This document shows positions 15,699-24,188 of a stretch of 58,955 nt of DNA, one piece after another (positions within the stretch are counted from its first letter, which is position 1; every line of letters begins with the position of its first letter). Source of the DNA: Bacillus sp. AFS037270 (GTDB lineage Bacteria; Bacillota; Bacilli; Bacillales_B; DSM-18226). The translations under genes and the position numbers were made by a program. The DNA lies in the NCBI RefSeq assembly GCF_002585305.1, contig NZ_NUNF01000008.1, forward strand, positions 68,998 through 127,952. The letters are read 5' to 3'. A model generated the notes under the pieces. The model saw only the letters and a list, made by a program, of their open reading frames with translations. It was not told where the DNA came from and did no database searches.

Positions 15699-17201
15699 AT
15701 GGGAAAGAAATTATTACTTTTGATATCTATCATTCTATTAATCTTCGGAATAGGGGTACATAATCCTGTTTTTGCTGTTGAAAATTCAAATGAAGATATG
15801 AAAAAGGCTGAAGTATCAGTTGATCAAGCCCTTGATTTAGCTTCTAAAGGGGACCTTTCGGGAGCAGAAAAGGCTTATGATCAATTTAACAAAACATGGA
15901 GACAAATTGAAGAAGGGATTAAAGCTGATTCGGCCACGGCATATCGTGATATTGAATCGAATATGGGAAAGGTCGTTTACGCCTTTACCATTAAAAAACC
16001 AGATCAAGTTATAGTGGCTTTACAGGATTTAAAAGCGGTTAACGAAAAATTTGCTAGTGGCGGTTATCCTAAAGAAGCAGGTTATAAGAAAAAGGACATA
16101 ACTTTAGATGATTTTATCTTACTTTTACAAGAAACCAAGAAGGAGATAAAGGAACAAAATCAAACGAAAGCACTTGATGGAATAAAGAATGCTAGTGATA
16201 GCTGGTTAAGCGTTGAAGGGGTTGTCGTTGCACAATCAGCCTCCGTATATAGTGATTCGGAAAGAGATTTGGTTACCATTCAAGCCATGCTTTCTGATAA
16301 TCCACCAAATTACGAACAAGCTAATAGAGTCATAGATAACATGGTTAAATATTTAACTCCTCTGGCTAATAAATCTCAATATACTTATTGGGATGCGGCC
16401 ATGATTTTAATTCGTGAAGGTTTAGAAGCATTACTGGTCGTGATTGCGCTTATGTCTTTTGTAAAAAAATCCGGAGAAGGTAAGGGAAAAGGCTGGATTT
16501 GGTCTGGTGTATTATCAGGACTCGGAGTTAGTGTAATCCTTGCGATCATAGTTAAATTCGTCATATCGTCCGGAGCTTTTGGTAACAATAATGCCCTTAT
16601 AGGCGGGTGGACAGGGGTTTTTGCAGCAGTCATGTTACTTTATATGAGCTATTGGCTGCATAGTCAATCCAATATTGCTGATTGGAATCGATATATTCGA
16701 GAAAAAAGCCAAACAGCTTTAACCACAGGTAAACTTGTTTCACTAGGAGTACTGGCCTTTCTTGCAGTATTTCGTGAAGGAACTGAAACAGTCTTATTTT
16801 ACATCGGAATGGCAAGTCAAATAAAACTTCAGTCCTTATTAATTGGTTTTCTAATTGGAGCTGTGATACTTGGGATTTTGGCTTATTTGATGGTATTTGT
16901 AGGCTTGAAATTACCACTGCGTCCATTCTTTATGATATCTAGTATAATCGTATTTTACCTTTGTATTAAGTTTACCGGTATGGGAATTCACAGTCTTCAG
17001 CTAGCAGGTTTAATTCAAACAACCAATACATCTAGCATACCAAGTATAGGGTTTTTTGCACTCTATCCTTCATGGGAAAGTACAATTCCACAATTAATAC
17101 TTGTTGTAGGTGCAGTTATAATTATTTTATCTAAAAGATTGAAAAACAAAAAACTTATTACCGTAAACAAAAATAACATTGAAAGTAGGAAGTTATCATG
17201 A
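15699..17201 (+). CDS. FTR1/EfeU-family high-affinity iron permease
   Basis: This is a 500-residue protein. A signal-peptide-like N-terminus (ends about residue 27, PVFAVE) precedes an extracellular helical region of about 200 residues made of two similar segments, then a seven-TM permease. Both iron-binding REGxE motifs are present (REGLEALLVVIALM about residue 242 and REGTETVLFYIGM about residue 365). B. subtilis EfeU (YwbL) has the same layout. It imports Fe(III) oxidised at the surface; here no EfeO or EfeB gene follows, only a small lipoprotein. Two Fur boxes lie upstream. The RBS AAGGGGG precedes the ATG. The stop overlaps the next start by four bases (ATGA). Confidence 0.92.
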   Translation: MGKKLLLLISIILLIFGIGVHNPVFAVENSNEDMKKAEVSVDQALDLASKGDLSGAEKAYDQFNKTWRQIEEGIKADSATAYRDIESNMGKVVYAFTIKKPDQVIVALQDLKAVNEKFASGGYPKEAGYKKKDITLDDFILLLQETKKEIKEQNQTKALDGIKNASDSWLSVEGVVVAQSASVYSDSERDLVTIQAMLSDNPPNYEQANRVIDNMVKYLTPLANKSQYTYWDAAMILIREGLEALLVVIALMSFVKKSGEGKGKGWIWSGVLSGLGVSVILAIIVKFVISSGAFGNNNALIGGWTGVFAAVMLLYMSYWLHSQSNIADWNRYIREKSQTALTTGKLVSLGVLAFLAVFREGTETVLFYIGMASQIKLQSLLIGFLIGAVILGILAYLMVFVGLKLPLRPFFMISSIIVFYLCIKFTGMGIHSLQLAGLIQTTNTSSIPSIGFFALYPSWESTIPQLILVVGAVIIILSKRLKNKKLITVNKNNIESRKLS

Positions 17202-17572
17202 AAAAAATAACATCTATGGTTTTAGCAATCGGACTTGGTGGATCCTTAATATTAGCGGGTTGTAGTTCTGAAAATAGTAAGGTATCAGATGGAGTAAATA
17301 AAATGTTGGATACCACGGAAGAATTGTCAAAAGCAATTGATAGTGGCGATCAAGCGAAGGTTAAAGAAGTTGGACCGCAATTAGAAGATCAATGGTCTTC
17401 TTTTGAAGATGATGTTAAGAAAGATAACAAAGATTTATACGAGAAAATTGAGAAGTATCTTGACCCAACCATTGCAGGTTCAGAAGCAGCTACGTTGGAT
17501 AAAGAAGCATTAGGTAACTTGAACGACCAACTTACTGATGCATTGAAAGAATTGGATGAAAAAACAAAGTAA
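17198..17572 (+). CDS. Small lipoprotein resembling the FTR1 extracellular domain
   Basis: This is a 124-residue lipoprotein with lipobox ILAGC at about residue 22. The mature part is acidic and helical: SKAIDSGDQAKVKEVGPQL followed by a W-xx-FEDDVKKDN-DLYEKIEKYLDP stretch. This looks like the repeat in the permease N-terminus (ASKGDLSGAEKAYDQFNKTW, then IEEGIKADSATAYRDIES). It probably captures or hands iron to the permease on the outer face, replacing EfeO. The start codon overlaps the permease stop (ATGA), implying translational coupling. A terminator follows. Confidence 0.75.
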   Translation: MKKITSMVLAIGLGGSLILAGCSSENSKVSDGVNKMLDTTEELSKAIDSGDQAKVKEVGPQLEDQWSSFEDDVKKDNKDLYEKIEKYLDPTIAGSEAATLDKEALGNLNDQLTDALKELDEKTK

Positions 17573-17589
17573 ATGATCGTAAACCTCGG

Positions 17590-17620
17590 AAAAAGGGACT
17601 TTTTGATAAGTCTCTTTTTT
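17590..17620 (+). terminator. Terminator of the iron operon
   Basis: AAAAAGGGACTT pairs with AAGTCTCTTTTT (one G-T pair) around a short loop and ends in a T-run, 18 bases after the lipoprotein stop. Confidence 0.8.
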
Positions 17621-17706
17621 GATGTGATTTTAAATCGTTCACACATAGGATAATCTTCCTTTTAAAAAGTGAAAACATATTAAGAGCTGATAACTAATGC
17701 ATCAGA

Positions 17707-17744
17707 AATACGAAAGAGGAAGTATTTTCTGCCTCTTTCGTATT
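17707..17744 (-). terminator. Terminator of the CDF gene
   Basis: There is a perfect 13-bp stem (AATACGAAAGAGG at 17707-17719 with CCTCTTTCGTATT at 17732-17744), just after the CDF stop at 17752. The T-run is short on the minus strand. Confidence 0.65.
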
Positions 17745-17751
17745 ATAATCT

Positions 17752-18621
17752 TTAATTTGGTTCGACATGGACATGGACATCATAAACGTTGTGTTCATTC
17801 ATTAATCTCTGCTCCACCTCGGTTGCAATATCATGAGCTCTTCGAATATCTAAATTAGAATTTACTAATATGACAATGTCCACCACTACGTTGTTACCAT
17901 AATTTCTCGCTTTTATATCTTTTACACCTTTTACACCATAGCAATTTTTAATTGTTTCTTTATATATTTCTATTAATTTTTCATCGAACCCATCAGTCAA
18001 ATTATGAGAAGCATCTCTAAAAATCTCCCAGCCTGTTTTACAAATAAGTAAACCCACTATTATAGCAGTAAAGGGATCCAGCCAAGGCAGCCCAAACTGT
18101 GTACCAATAATTCCAATGAATGTTCCTACGCTGACCCAGGCATCTGATAGATTATCTTTTGCCGCTGCCCTAACAGATTGACTATGTACTTCACTGGCCA
18201 ATTTTTTGTTATAACGATAAACAAAATACATAACCACCGCACAAAAGAGGCCTGTCCATGCAGAAATCAAATCTGGAGTTTCATTTATTCCATTAAAAAT
18301 GCTAGTAATCGCTTCATATGTCACCTGTATTCCAACAAACAACATAATAAATGAAGCTACCATCGAGGCAATTGTTTCAGCTTTCCAGTGCCCATATGGA
18401 TGGTCATCATCAGCGGGGCGCTGGGATAATTTTAAGCCCACAAGTACAGCGATTGAGGCAATGATATCAGTGGTATTGTTTAACCCATCCGCTTTTAACG
18501 CCTCAGAATTTGCCATAAATCCAACAACCAATTTTACGGCAGACAAGCAAATATAAGCAATAATACTAATTATTGCTCCCCGTTCTCCGCGTTTTAAATC
18601 CAAATATGCCTGTTCATCCAT
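17752..18621 (-). CDS. CDF cation diffusion facilitator (MneP/YeaB type)
   Basis: This is a 289-residue exporter. The ATG at 18621 has GGGTGAG upstream. Six TM segments with metal-site motifs are seen: ADGLNNTTDI in TM2 (Asn/Asp form typical of the manganese-type branch rather than the HD of zinc exporters) and AKDNLSDAWVS in TM5 (DxxxD). HPYGHWKAE lies in the loop and a C-terminal cytoplasmic domain has DVHVHVEPN. B. subtilis homologues MneP/MneS export Mn(II). The DxxxD sites here support manganese, although Fe or Zn cannot be excluded. No yybP-ykoY riboswitch was recognised upstream. Confidence 0.88.
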   Translation of the reverse strand: MDEQAYLDLKRGERGAIISIIAYICLSAVKLVVGFMANSEALKADGLNNTTDIIASIAVLVGLKLSQRPADDDHPYGHWKAETIASMVASFIMLFVGIQVTYEAITSIFNGINETPDLISAWTGLFCAVVMYFVYRYNKKLASEVHSQSVRAAAKDNLSDAWVSVGTFIGIIGTQFGLPWLDPFTAIIVGLLICKTGWEIFRDASHNLTDGFDEKLIEIYKETIKNCYGVKGVKDIKARNYGNNVVVDIVILVNSNLDIRRAHDIATEVEQRLMNEHNVYDVHVHVEPN

Positions 18622-18909
18622 TTTTCTCACCCGCTTTTTATCCTTTTTCATTATGAAACAAAATATCAAGTGGGTCTAGAGAAACCTTTTGTCGTTATGC
18701 TAACTAAGTAATCGGGCTGAAAAAAAGTTTCGTAGGGGAAACTTCTGATGAATTAAAATGTATATTCAAGGATCCATTTTGTAAGTTCCTATAAGAAAAA
18801 TAGTCTTAATGTATGCCCATTAAAATTTTTTTGTGCTTGTCCCACAAATGTCCAATCATTCCTATAAAAATTTTCATTATATACATTATGATAGGAGGTG
18901 ACTATTAAA

Positions 18910-19146
18910 ATGAGTAATCAAAGAATGAGTAATCAAAGCTTTGTGAGATTTGCATCTGAGCTTGTAGGTGAAGAAGTAGAAGTTATCACAAATAATGAAA
19001 CTTTTACAGGGACTTTGGAATATGTCGGTTCAGATCACCTTATCCTAGTAACTAGAGTAAGAGGACGTCGTGTAAGATTAGCGATTCGTATTGCACTAAT
19101 TATTGCGCTTTTCAGATTACTATCTGGACGTACCTTTACTTTATAG
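18910..19146 (+). CDS. Small LSm/Hfq-like, probably spore-associated protein
   Basis: This is a 78-residue protein beginning with a short repeat (MSNQRMSNQSF). The ATG at 18910 lies 11 bases after AGGAGG; the GTG at 18898 overlaps that RBS. The middle (ASELVGEEVEVITNNETFTG, then TLEYVGSDHLILVTR) looks like an SH3/LSm-type barrel as found in small Bacillus coat or DUF2642-like proteins. The tail is Arg-rich and then hydrophobic (LAIRIALIIALFRLL). It is convergent with three small N/D-rich genes. The function is unknown. Confidence 0.65.
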   Translation: MSNQRMSNQSFVRFASELVGEEVEVITNNETFTGTLEYVGSDHLILVTRVRGRRVRLAIRIALIIALFRLLSGRTFTL

Positions 19147-19187
19147 TATTAAAATAACCATTTTATAAAATTAATAAATTTATAAAA

Positions 19188-19211
19188 AAGAGTGGAAATT
19201 CATCCACTCTT
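19188..19211. terminator. Bidirectional terminator
   Basis: AAGAGTGGA (19188-19196) pairs perfectly with TCCACTCTT (19203-19211), with A-rich and T-rich flanks, between two convergent genes. Confidence 0.8.
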
Positions 19212-19219
19212 CTTTTGTT

Positions 19220-19573
19220 TCAATTAAAAAATTTTACATCTGATACATTATTTGGTGTAAATGAAGAAATACTAAAATCGCTTCCCTTAGTAAGCTTATT
19301 AAGACGTCTTAGCGCCTCATCAAACTCTTCAGTAGACATTTGTTTAGTTGCTAGTAGGGAAGTAAGGATGGCAAATGCTATAGGAGTCGTATCAACAAAT
19401 ACATCAACATGTACATCTACGTCGGAATTACCGCTTTGGCCAATCTTGTTTATGTTTTCGCTTTTTATATTTATATTTTCTTCTTCAAAAGCACGGGATT
19501 CGGAAGAGTTTGTAGTATTGCTTGAGTTTAGCCAACTAGGGGTATACTTGCTCTTACCCTTATATCTTTCCAT
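19220..19573 (-). CDS. Small acidic protein, member of an N/D/V-rich trio
   Basis: This is a 117-residue protein. The start at 19573 follows AGGTGG. The N-terminal 60 residues are Ser/Asn/Glu-rich and include GQSGNSDVDVHVDVFVD, an alternating Val-Asp run shared in style with its two neighbours. The C-terminal half is different (AFAILTSLLATKQMSTEEFD, then a basic helix) and looks folded. It ends in SDVKFFN. I do not recognise a family. Because it is third in line behind two close paralogues and shares their SGNxxVDV segment, I take it as a divergent member with an added C-terminal domain. Confidence 0.6.
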   Translation of the reverse strand: MERYKGKSKYTPSWLNSSNTTNSSESRAFEEENINIKSENINKIGQSGNSDVDVHVDVFVDTTPIAFAILTSLLATKQMSTEEFDEALRRLNKLTKGSDFSISSFTPNNVSDVKFFN

Positions 19574-19631
19574 ATATTCCACCTATCTTAATAAAGGGTG
19601 GAATACTTTTATCCCACCCTCGATTATTAAA

Positions 19632-19916
19632 TTAGAAATCTACATCCACATTAGTAGTTTGATCTTGCTCGTTATCTTGCTCTTGGTCAGATCTTACACG
19701 TGCATTGCTTCTGCTGTTTAATGTAATATCTACACGAGAATTTCCTGAGTTATTGATTGTTGCTCTAGCAACATTTGTATTTCTGTCCGTATTACGTACG
19801 TCTGCCTCTGCCTCTGATTCTGAACGATTGCGAATATCATTTTCAAAATCATTATTTACATCAACATTTACATTTGTGTTAGTGTTATTACGGCGATTTC
19901 TTCTTGAATTTGCCAT
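19632..19916 (-). CDS. Low-complexity N/D/V-rich small protein, copy 2
   Basis: This is a 94-residue highly polar protein with no cysteine, tryptophan or tyrosine. Three blocks are seen: Arg/Asn-rich start (MANSRRNRRNNTNTNVNVDV), a Glu/Ala-rich block (RSESEAEADVRNTDRNTNVA), then SGNSRVDITLNSRSNARVRS, an acidic Gln/Asp stretch and the end NVDVDF. It is about 60 percent alike to the gene upstream at 19989, and the DNA is similar too, so this is a recent tandem duplication. Strand-like V-x-V-x-V runs suggest beta-rich assembly. No family is known to me. A role on the spore surface is a guess from the neighbourhood. Confidence 0.65.
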   Translation of the reverse strand: MANSRRNRRNNTNTNVNVDVNNDFENDIRNRSESEAEADVRNTDRNTNVARATINNSGNSRVDITLNSRSNARVRSDQEQDNEQDQTTNVDVDF

Positions 19917-19988
19917 ATTAATTTTCTCTCCTTGCCATTTTGTAATTTATTTTTAGAGTTTTCGAGTCAATGTCTATATGAATATCTC

Positions 19989-20318
19989 TTAAAAATCTAC
20001 ATCCACATCAGTATCTTGGTTTTGCTCACTATCTTGCTCTTGATCACTTCTAACACGCGCATTGCTGCGGCTGTTTAATGTAACATTTACACGAGCATTT
20101 CCTGAGTTTTCGATCGTTGCTCTAGCAACATTTGTATTTCTGTCTGTATTGCGTACATCTGCCTCTGCTTCAGATTCTGAAGTGTTTCTTACTTCATTAT
20201 CAAATTCATTATCAACATCTACATCTACATTTGAGTTATTGTTGTTATTGTTATTTCTAGCAGAACCTCTAAACACATTTTGATTTCCGAAATTATCAAA
20301 TTCTCTTGTTCTTCTCAA
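19989..20318 (-). CDS. Low-complexity N/D/V-rich small protein, copy 1
   Basis: This is a 109-residue paralogue of the next gene. The start is TTG at 20318 with AAAGGAG about 10 bases upstream. There is an N-terminal extension (MRRTREFDNFGNQNVFRG), then a seven-residue Asn run leading into SNVDVDVDNEFDNEVRN, the shared TSESEAEADVRNTDRNTNVA block, SGNARVNVTLNSRSNARVRS, and DTDVDVDF at the end. Gaps between the three genes are about 70 bases, so they probably form an operon. No signal peptide or TM is seen. Confidence 0.65.
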   Translation of the reverse strand: MRRTREFDNFGNQNVFRGSARNNNNNNNSNVDVDVDNEFDNEVRNTSESEAEADVRNTDRNTNVARATIENSGNARVNVTLNSRSNARVRSDQEQDSEQNQDTDVDVDF

Positions 20319-20471
20319 ATTGAATCAACTCCTTTCCCTTTTTCTATAAGCATTTTATTCCTATATTTGTACAATGGTATGGACAAGTTACCGAGGACAA
20401 ACACCCTTTAAACTGTAAAAAAATAAAATTTAAATCGGAACCTAAGATACAAGGGAATAAGGTTAATTTAT

Positions 20472-20783
20472 TTGACGAATGTCATAAAAATTTCCTATTT
20501 TGAACAGCAGGAAAAAAAGGCGTACCAAGTACCAAATAATGTAGGATTGGTTAGGAAATTAAATGAAGAAAGCATTGAATTAGTTCATGGTTTTCGTGAT
20601 TTTAAAAGAAACCTTCTAATATTAATAATAAATTGTAAAGTTAGTGGATTTAATTTCCCATTGCTTGTTGATCACATTGCACGGGAAGCGGAGTATTTTA
20701 TGAGGACCTTAACAAAGTTTAACCAGGGAATATTAGAGAAGCAGCGAATGAAAAGTAATGGTTATTTAGAGAACCATCCTTAA
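20472..20783 (+). pseudogene. DUF2935-like C-terminal fragment
   Basis: A 103-codon frame opens with TTG at 20472 and lacks a convincing RBS. The C-terminal part FPLLVDHIAREAEYFMRTL matches the second helical half of DUF2935 proteins, Bacillus four-helix proteins of about 250 residues that contain a H-I-x-R-E-A-D-Y-F motif. The first half is missing and the upstream DNA is not coding, so I read it as the remnant of a truncated gene. A short functional protein cannot be excluded. Confidence 0.5.
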
Positions 20784-20922
20784 TTAGAGGAACCACGTTT
20801 TACATGGAAAGTAGAACTAAAAAGTAATTGATTTTGTTTATATGAACAGGCGAATGGCCGTCGAATGAGAAATGGAATTTATGCCCATAATAAATATATA
20901 TAAAGACTAAAGGATGATTCCT

Positions 20923-21435
20923 ATGATATATATTTATAATGATTACGGTGGGACACATACTACATCTTTGGCTGCGGCCTATCATTTAAAACAATTGCCT
21001 CAATCCGAAAGAAAACTAACCTCCGAAGAAATATTGAATGTAAAATATTTTAATAAACTTACGAGAAAGGATTTTGGAAAACTTCTCTATCATGGGGACG
21101 ATGAGGATGGCAACTCCGTTTATACGATTGGATGCAAACGGGAGAAACTCGTTGTACCAGCATTGAAAGAGCTGACGTTATTACTACAAGGGAAATATCA
21201 TTTTAATGAGAAAATTATTTTCTCTTATACATCGCCAACCGTTCCATTGCCGATGTCACTTGGAGGATTTTTTTCGAGAGGTTTGAAAATTGACTTTATT
21301 GGTGTACCATTGTTAGTGATCGGTGCTAAGCAATGCTGTGATAATATTTTTCGATTGGTTGAAAACACGAAACAGATTGGTAGGACCTCTTTTAATGAAA
21401 ATGTGATTATTTTAGAAAATAAAGTGTACAAGTAG
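20923..21435 (+). CDS. DUF3189 family protein
   Basis: This is a 170-residue protein. The ATG at 20923 is chosen (MIYIYNDYGGTHTTSLAAAY); AAAGGA lies 10 bases upstream, and the ATG at 20914 is inside the spacer. The family DUF3189 is typical of spore formers and begins with this YNDYGGTHxTxLAAxxHL signature, which resembles a P-loop-like turn without a clear Walker motif. The C-terminus has a Cys pair (GAKQCCDNIF). The function is unknown. It ends at a TCCAATGA-type terminator. Confidence 0.85.
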   Translation: MIYIYNDYGGTHTTSLAAAYHLKQLPQSERKLTSEEILNVKYFNKLTRKDFGKLLYHGDDEDGNSVYTIGCKREKLVVPALKELTLLLQGKYHFNEKIIFSYTSPTVPLPMSLGGFFSRGLKIDFIGVPLLVIGAKQCCDNIFRLVENTKQIGRTSFNENVIILENKVYK

Positions 21436-21459
21436 TAGCGCCAACATATTTTTTAGTAG

Positions 21460-21486
21460 TCCAATGAACTTTTCATTGGATTTTTC
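21460..21486 (+). terminator. Terminator after DUF3189
   Basis: TCCAATGAA (21460-21468) and TTCATTGGA (21472-21480) form a 9-bp stem followed by TTTTTC. Confidence 0.8.
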
Positions 21487-21573
21487 TGTTATATTCTTCT
21501 TATAAAAAGAAAACAATAAAACATTATCCTTCAATGAACTTGTGAATAAAATTAAGAAAAGGGGGATACTAAT

Positions 21574-22122
21574 TTGAAAAAAATTGCTTATTTATTAGCC
21601 GGACTAATTATTATTTTTGGTTTAGCAGCGTGTAATCATCAACAAGATGAAACAACCAATCAAGATTCACCAACTTCACAAGCACACGATGGAAGCGTGA
21701 ACCAAGATCCGCAAACTTCACCTGTAAAAGGTGGAACAACCGATCAAAATCAACCAACCACTCCGGTTCAGGAGGGAACAACAGACCAAGACCAACCAAC
21801 TTCACCTGCACCTGAGAAAAAGGTTTATCAAAACAAAGTGTTTAAAGATGTAGTTGTAACAGAGTCAGAGGATAAATTTATTGTTACAGGGAAAGCTCAG
21901 GTATTTGAAGGAGTATTTCAATATGTACTTTATGATGGAGAAAAGATATTAATTCAAAATCATTACCAAACAGACGGGGCGCCTGCATGGGGAGAATTTG
22001 AACTCACTTTTGAAAAACAGTTAGTATCTTCAAATGAAATTAAACTGGAATTATTTGTCTTCTCAGCAAAAGATGGTTCAAAAGAAAACACTTTAGAAAT
22101 TCCCATTCCAAAACCAAAGTAA
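21574..22122 (+). CDS. Gmad2-domain lipoprotein with proline/threonine repeat linker
   Basis: This is a 182-residue lipoprotein starting at TTG (21574) behind AAGGGGG. The lipobox is LAAC at about residue 20. Residues 22-85 form an imperfect repeat of about 16 residues built on TxDQ(N/D)QPTxPV (DQNQPTTPVQEGTTDQDQPT is one copy). The rest is a Gmad2 immunoglobulin-like domain (KDVVVTESEDKFIVTGKAQV, ending GSKENTLEIPIPKPK), as found in germination- and wall-associated Bacillus proteins such as GerM neighbours. It probably sits on the outer membrane face or in the spore envelope. The repeat number may vary between strains. Confidence 0.8.
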   Translation: MKKIAYLLAGLIIIFGLAACNHQQDETTNQDSPTSQAHDGSVNQDPQTSPVKGGTTDQNQPTTPVQEGTTDQDQPTSPAPEKKVYQNKVFKDVVVTESEDKFIVTGKAQVFEGVFQYVLYDGEKILIQNHYQTDGAPAWGEFELTFEKQLVSSNEIKLELFVFSAKDGSKENTLEIPIPKPK

Positions 22123-22135
22123 GTTTTAATAACAC

Positions 22136-22180
22136 CACAAAAAGTACCTGTCAACCTAACGGCTACGGGTACTTTTTGTG
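22136..22180 (+). terminator. Terminator after the Gmad2 gene
   Basis: CACAAAAAGTACC (22136-22148) pairs perfectly with GGTACTTTTTGTG (22168-22180), with T-rich sequence after. Confidence 0.8.
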
Positions 22181-22213
22181 TTTTGGAAATTTCATTAAAA
22201 AAGTAGAATCCAG

Positions 22214-23218
22214 CTAACTATTAATAATACGTGGTCTATCTTCCATTTGAGGTGGTTCCTCAAACCATCCATTATTCATCATTAATTCTATTCCTTCATG
22301 GCCATAAAGATAGATATCCTTTGCTAATAATGACATTTTCATGTTGATATCGTTTCTGAGACTAAACATTGCCCCAAAGCTGCCCCCAACAAGACCAAAT
22401 CCATTTAATAGGCATATGCAATACATCATCAATTTTTCAGAAAAAGGGGCAACTTTTGAGATGGTTACAATACTTCCGGAAGTGGCAGAAAAATGTACAT
22501 TTGCTTCTAATAAAATTTCTTCATATGTTTGGATTTGCTTTTTGGCAAGCTCTAACCCCTTAACAAAATACTTTTTAACCTTTTTGTTTTCAGCACATTG
22601 TGCAAACCCAGTAATAAGTTGCATACCAATGTTATTTGTTTCAATTCCGTGATGAATAATCCCTAACTCAATAGAATTTAACGATCTTTTGTCACCAAAT
22701 GGTTTAAACCCTTTCATATATTTATCACTTTTGACAAACTCAGTTGTTTTTGGCAGTGTCATATTAGGAGGAAGAGTCAAAATTCCTTTATTCAGTAAAT
22801 AAACGGTGGTTAATTTATAGATCTTTTGCGTGACTGTCGTAAGTCCTTCATAGATCGCCATCACATCTTTTCGATAGGCCATATTCATATTTATCGTATA
22901 TAGCCCCATACTTACTTCTTTCAGAATACGAAGAAACATAATGTCAAATCCATTATCGTATAGTTTTGGGGCTTCCAAGTTCACATCTTCATTTCTAAAA
23001 CCAATTGGAATTACCATTCCTTCCTTTTCAAATAAAGATTCGATTTCAACAACAAAGAAATGTAATTCCTGCCACAACCCGCCCATGAGATTACTTGCTT
23101 CTTGGTCATCACTCTTAGTCATAAAATATTCTAAGATTCTAAGGATCATTGTTTTTTCTTGATAGGTAAGCCATAGTGTTCCTACTTCCGAGGCACTTAT
23201 AGGGTTTTTTTTCTCCAA
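22214..23218 (-). CDS. DUF3231 family protein
   Basis: This is a 334-residue helical protein starting at TTG (23218) behind AGGAGGT. It has two ferritin-like halves of about 165 residues, each opening with an SA/EV/G-xxW/IxH-type helix, and the hallmark C-terminus EGIELMMNNGWFEEPPQ. DUF3231 proteins are numerous in spore-forming Bacillus and of unknown role. A second full copy is at 49251-50282 and a relic at 52714-52806. No metal ligands are certain. Confidence 0.88.
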   Translation of the reverse strand: MEKKNPISASEVGTLWLTYQEKTMILRILEYFMTKSDDQEASNLMGGLWQELHFFVVEIESLFEKEGMVIPIGFRNEDVNLEAPKLYDNGFDIMFLRILKEVSMGLYTINMNMAYRKDVMAIYEGLTTVTQKIYKLTTVYLLNKGILTLPPNMTLPKTTEFVKSDKYMKGFKPFGDKRSLNSIELGIIHHGIETNNIGMQLITGFAQCAENKKVKKYFVKGLELAKKQIQTYEEILLEANVHFSATSGSIVTISKVAPFSEKLMMYCICLLNGFGLVGGSFGAMFSLRNDINMKMSLLAKDIYLYGHEGIELMMNNGWFEEPPQMEDRPRIINS

Positions 23219-23478
23219 ACCGATATACCTCCTGACATCATATATTTTCCCTTTTTATTGAAAGTTTGTAATTATTGATTTTCTCGAACATTTGTCATTA
23301 GTTTAGCTCAGCCCAGATGGTTATGTAATATTAACTAATGTTCCCATTTTTTTATTCAATATGAAATATGGACTAAATATTAATTGAAATTTTATTAAAT
23401 CAATGTGATGAAAGGGAGAATGGTATCCTGATAAATAAGGAAAACTATTTTAAAAGCAGTGAAGAGGGTAGTAGGTAA

Positions 23479-23985
23479 ATGCATGTTGCTATAGCGATTC
23501 TAACCATTTTGGCTTCGTTCAAGTGGGCTGATTGGAAAAACTGGAGAGAGTATCATGCTAGTATGTTTTTTATTTCAACTGGCGGCTTAATGTACGAATA
23601 TATTGTTAAAGAAAACACTTTATGGAAGTTTCATCCTGATTTCTTATATGGGCATGAAATGGTTGTCCTGGTTTATGCAATTATTACGATGCCCGTTAGT
23701 ATTTTACTATTTCTTTCTCACTTTCCTAAAAGCTGGATTAGGCGGTTTTTCTACATATTGGTTTGGTCTGGTATGTATATTTTCGTTGAATGGGTCCTAA
23801 TGGAGTTTGGAAGAATCTCTTATCAGAATGGGTGGAAATTTTGGTATTCTTTTTATTTTGATATTGTCATGTTCTCCGTCATTGCTCTGCATCAGTATAG
23901 ACCCTTTAAAGCCTACATTATCTCATTACCAATTATCCTTTTCTTAATTATTTACTTTGAGATTCCTTTTAAGTTTGCTAAATAA
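23479..23985 (+). CDS. CBO0543-family membrane protein
   Basis: This is a 168-residue polytopic protein and a paralogue of 13749-14249. It begins with MHVAIAILTILASFKWADWK, whose KWADWKNWREYH matches the RWGDWKNWPKYY of the first copy, and later has RISYQNGWKFWYSFYFD and ends with FEIPFK, close to NEIPLK in the first copy. Five hydrophobic segments are seen. The RBS is weak (AGAGGGTAG at about 12 bases). The function is unknown. Confidence 0.75.
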   Translation: MHVAIAILTILASFKWADWKNWREYHASMFFISTGGLMYEYIVKENTLWKFHPDFLYGHEMVVLVYAIITMPVSILLFLSHFPKSWIRRFFYILVWSGMYIFVEWVLMEFGRISYQNGWKFWYSFYFDIVMFSVIALHQYRPFKAYIISLPIILFLIIYFEIPFKFAK

Positions 23986-23990
23986 CAAAA

Positions 23991-24016
23991 AAAGCCATTC
24001 ATTTAGAATGGTTTTT
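23991..24016 (+). terminator. Terminator after CBO0543 copy
   Basis: AAAGCCATTC and GAATGGTTTTT pair around a 5-base loop directly after the stop at 23985. Confidence 0.75.
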
Positions 24017-24059
24017 GAATGATAGCAGTATGTATGTAACAAAATCAATATAAAAAAGA

Positions 24060-24094
24060 AAGGAAACTAGGATGCATAGCCCTGGAGTTTCCTT
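24060..24094 (-). terminator. Terminator of the 48-residue gene
   Basis: AAGGAAACT (24060-24068) and AGTTTCCTT (24086-24094) form a 9-bp stem. On the minus strand a T-rich run follows. It lies about 95 bases beyond the stop of the small gene at 24189. Confidence 0.65.
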
Positions 24095-24188
24095 CAAGAA
24101 AGGTATTAGGCAAATTTATTATAGTATTTAAGTACTTTCTATTTCAAACAACTTGTCAGGTTTTCTAACACGGTATTCCAATTTGCAT

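Noticed and set aside
20062..20283. Plus-strand ORF opposite the N/D-rich gene
   Set aside because: It is the reverse-strand shadow of a low-complexity coding region, rich in Leu/Ser because of the repeats.
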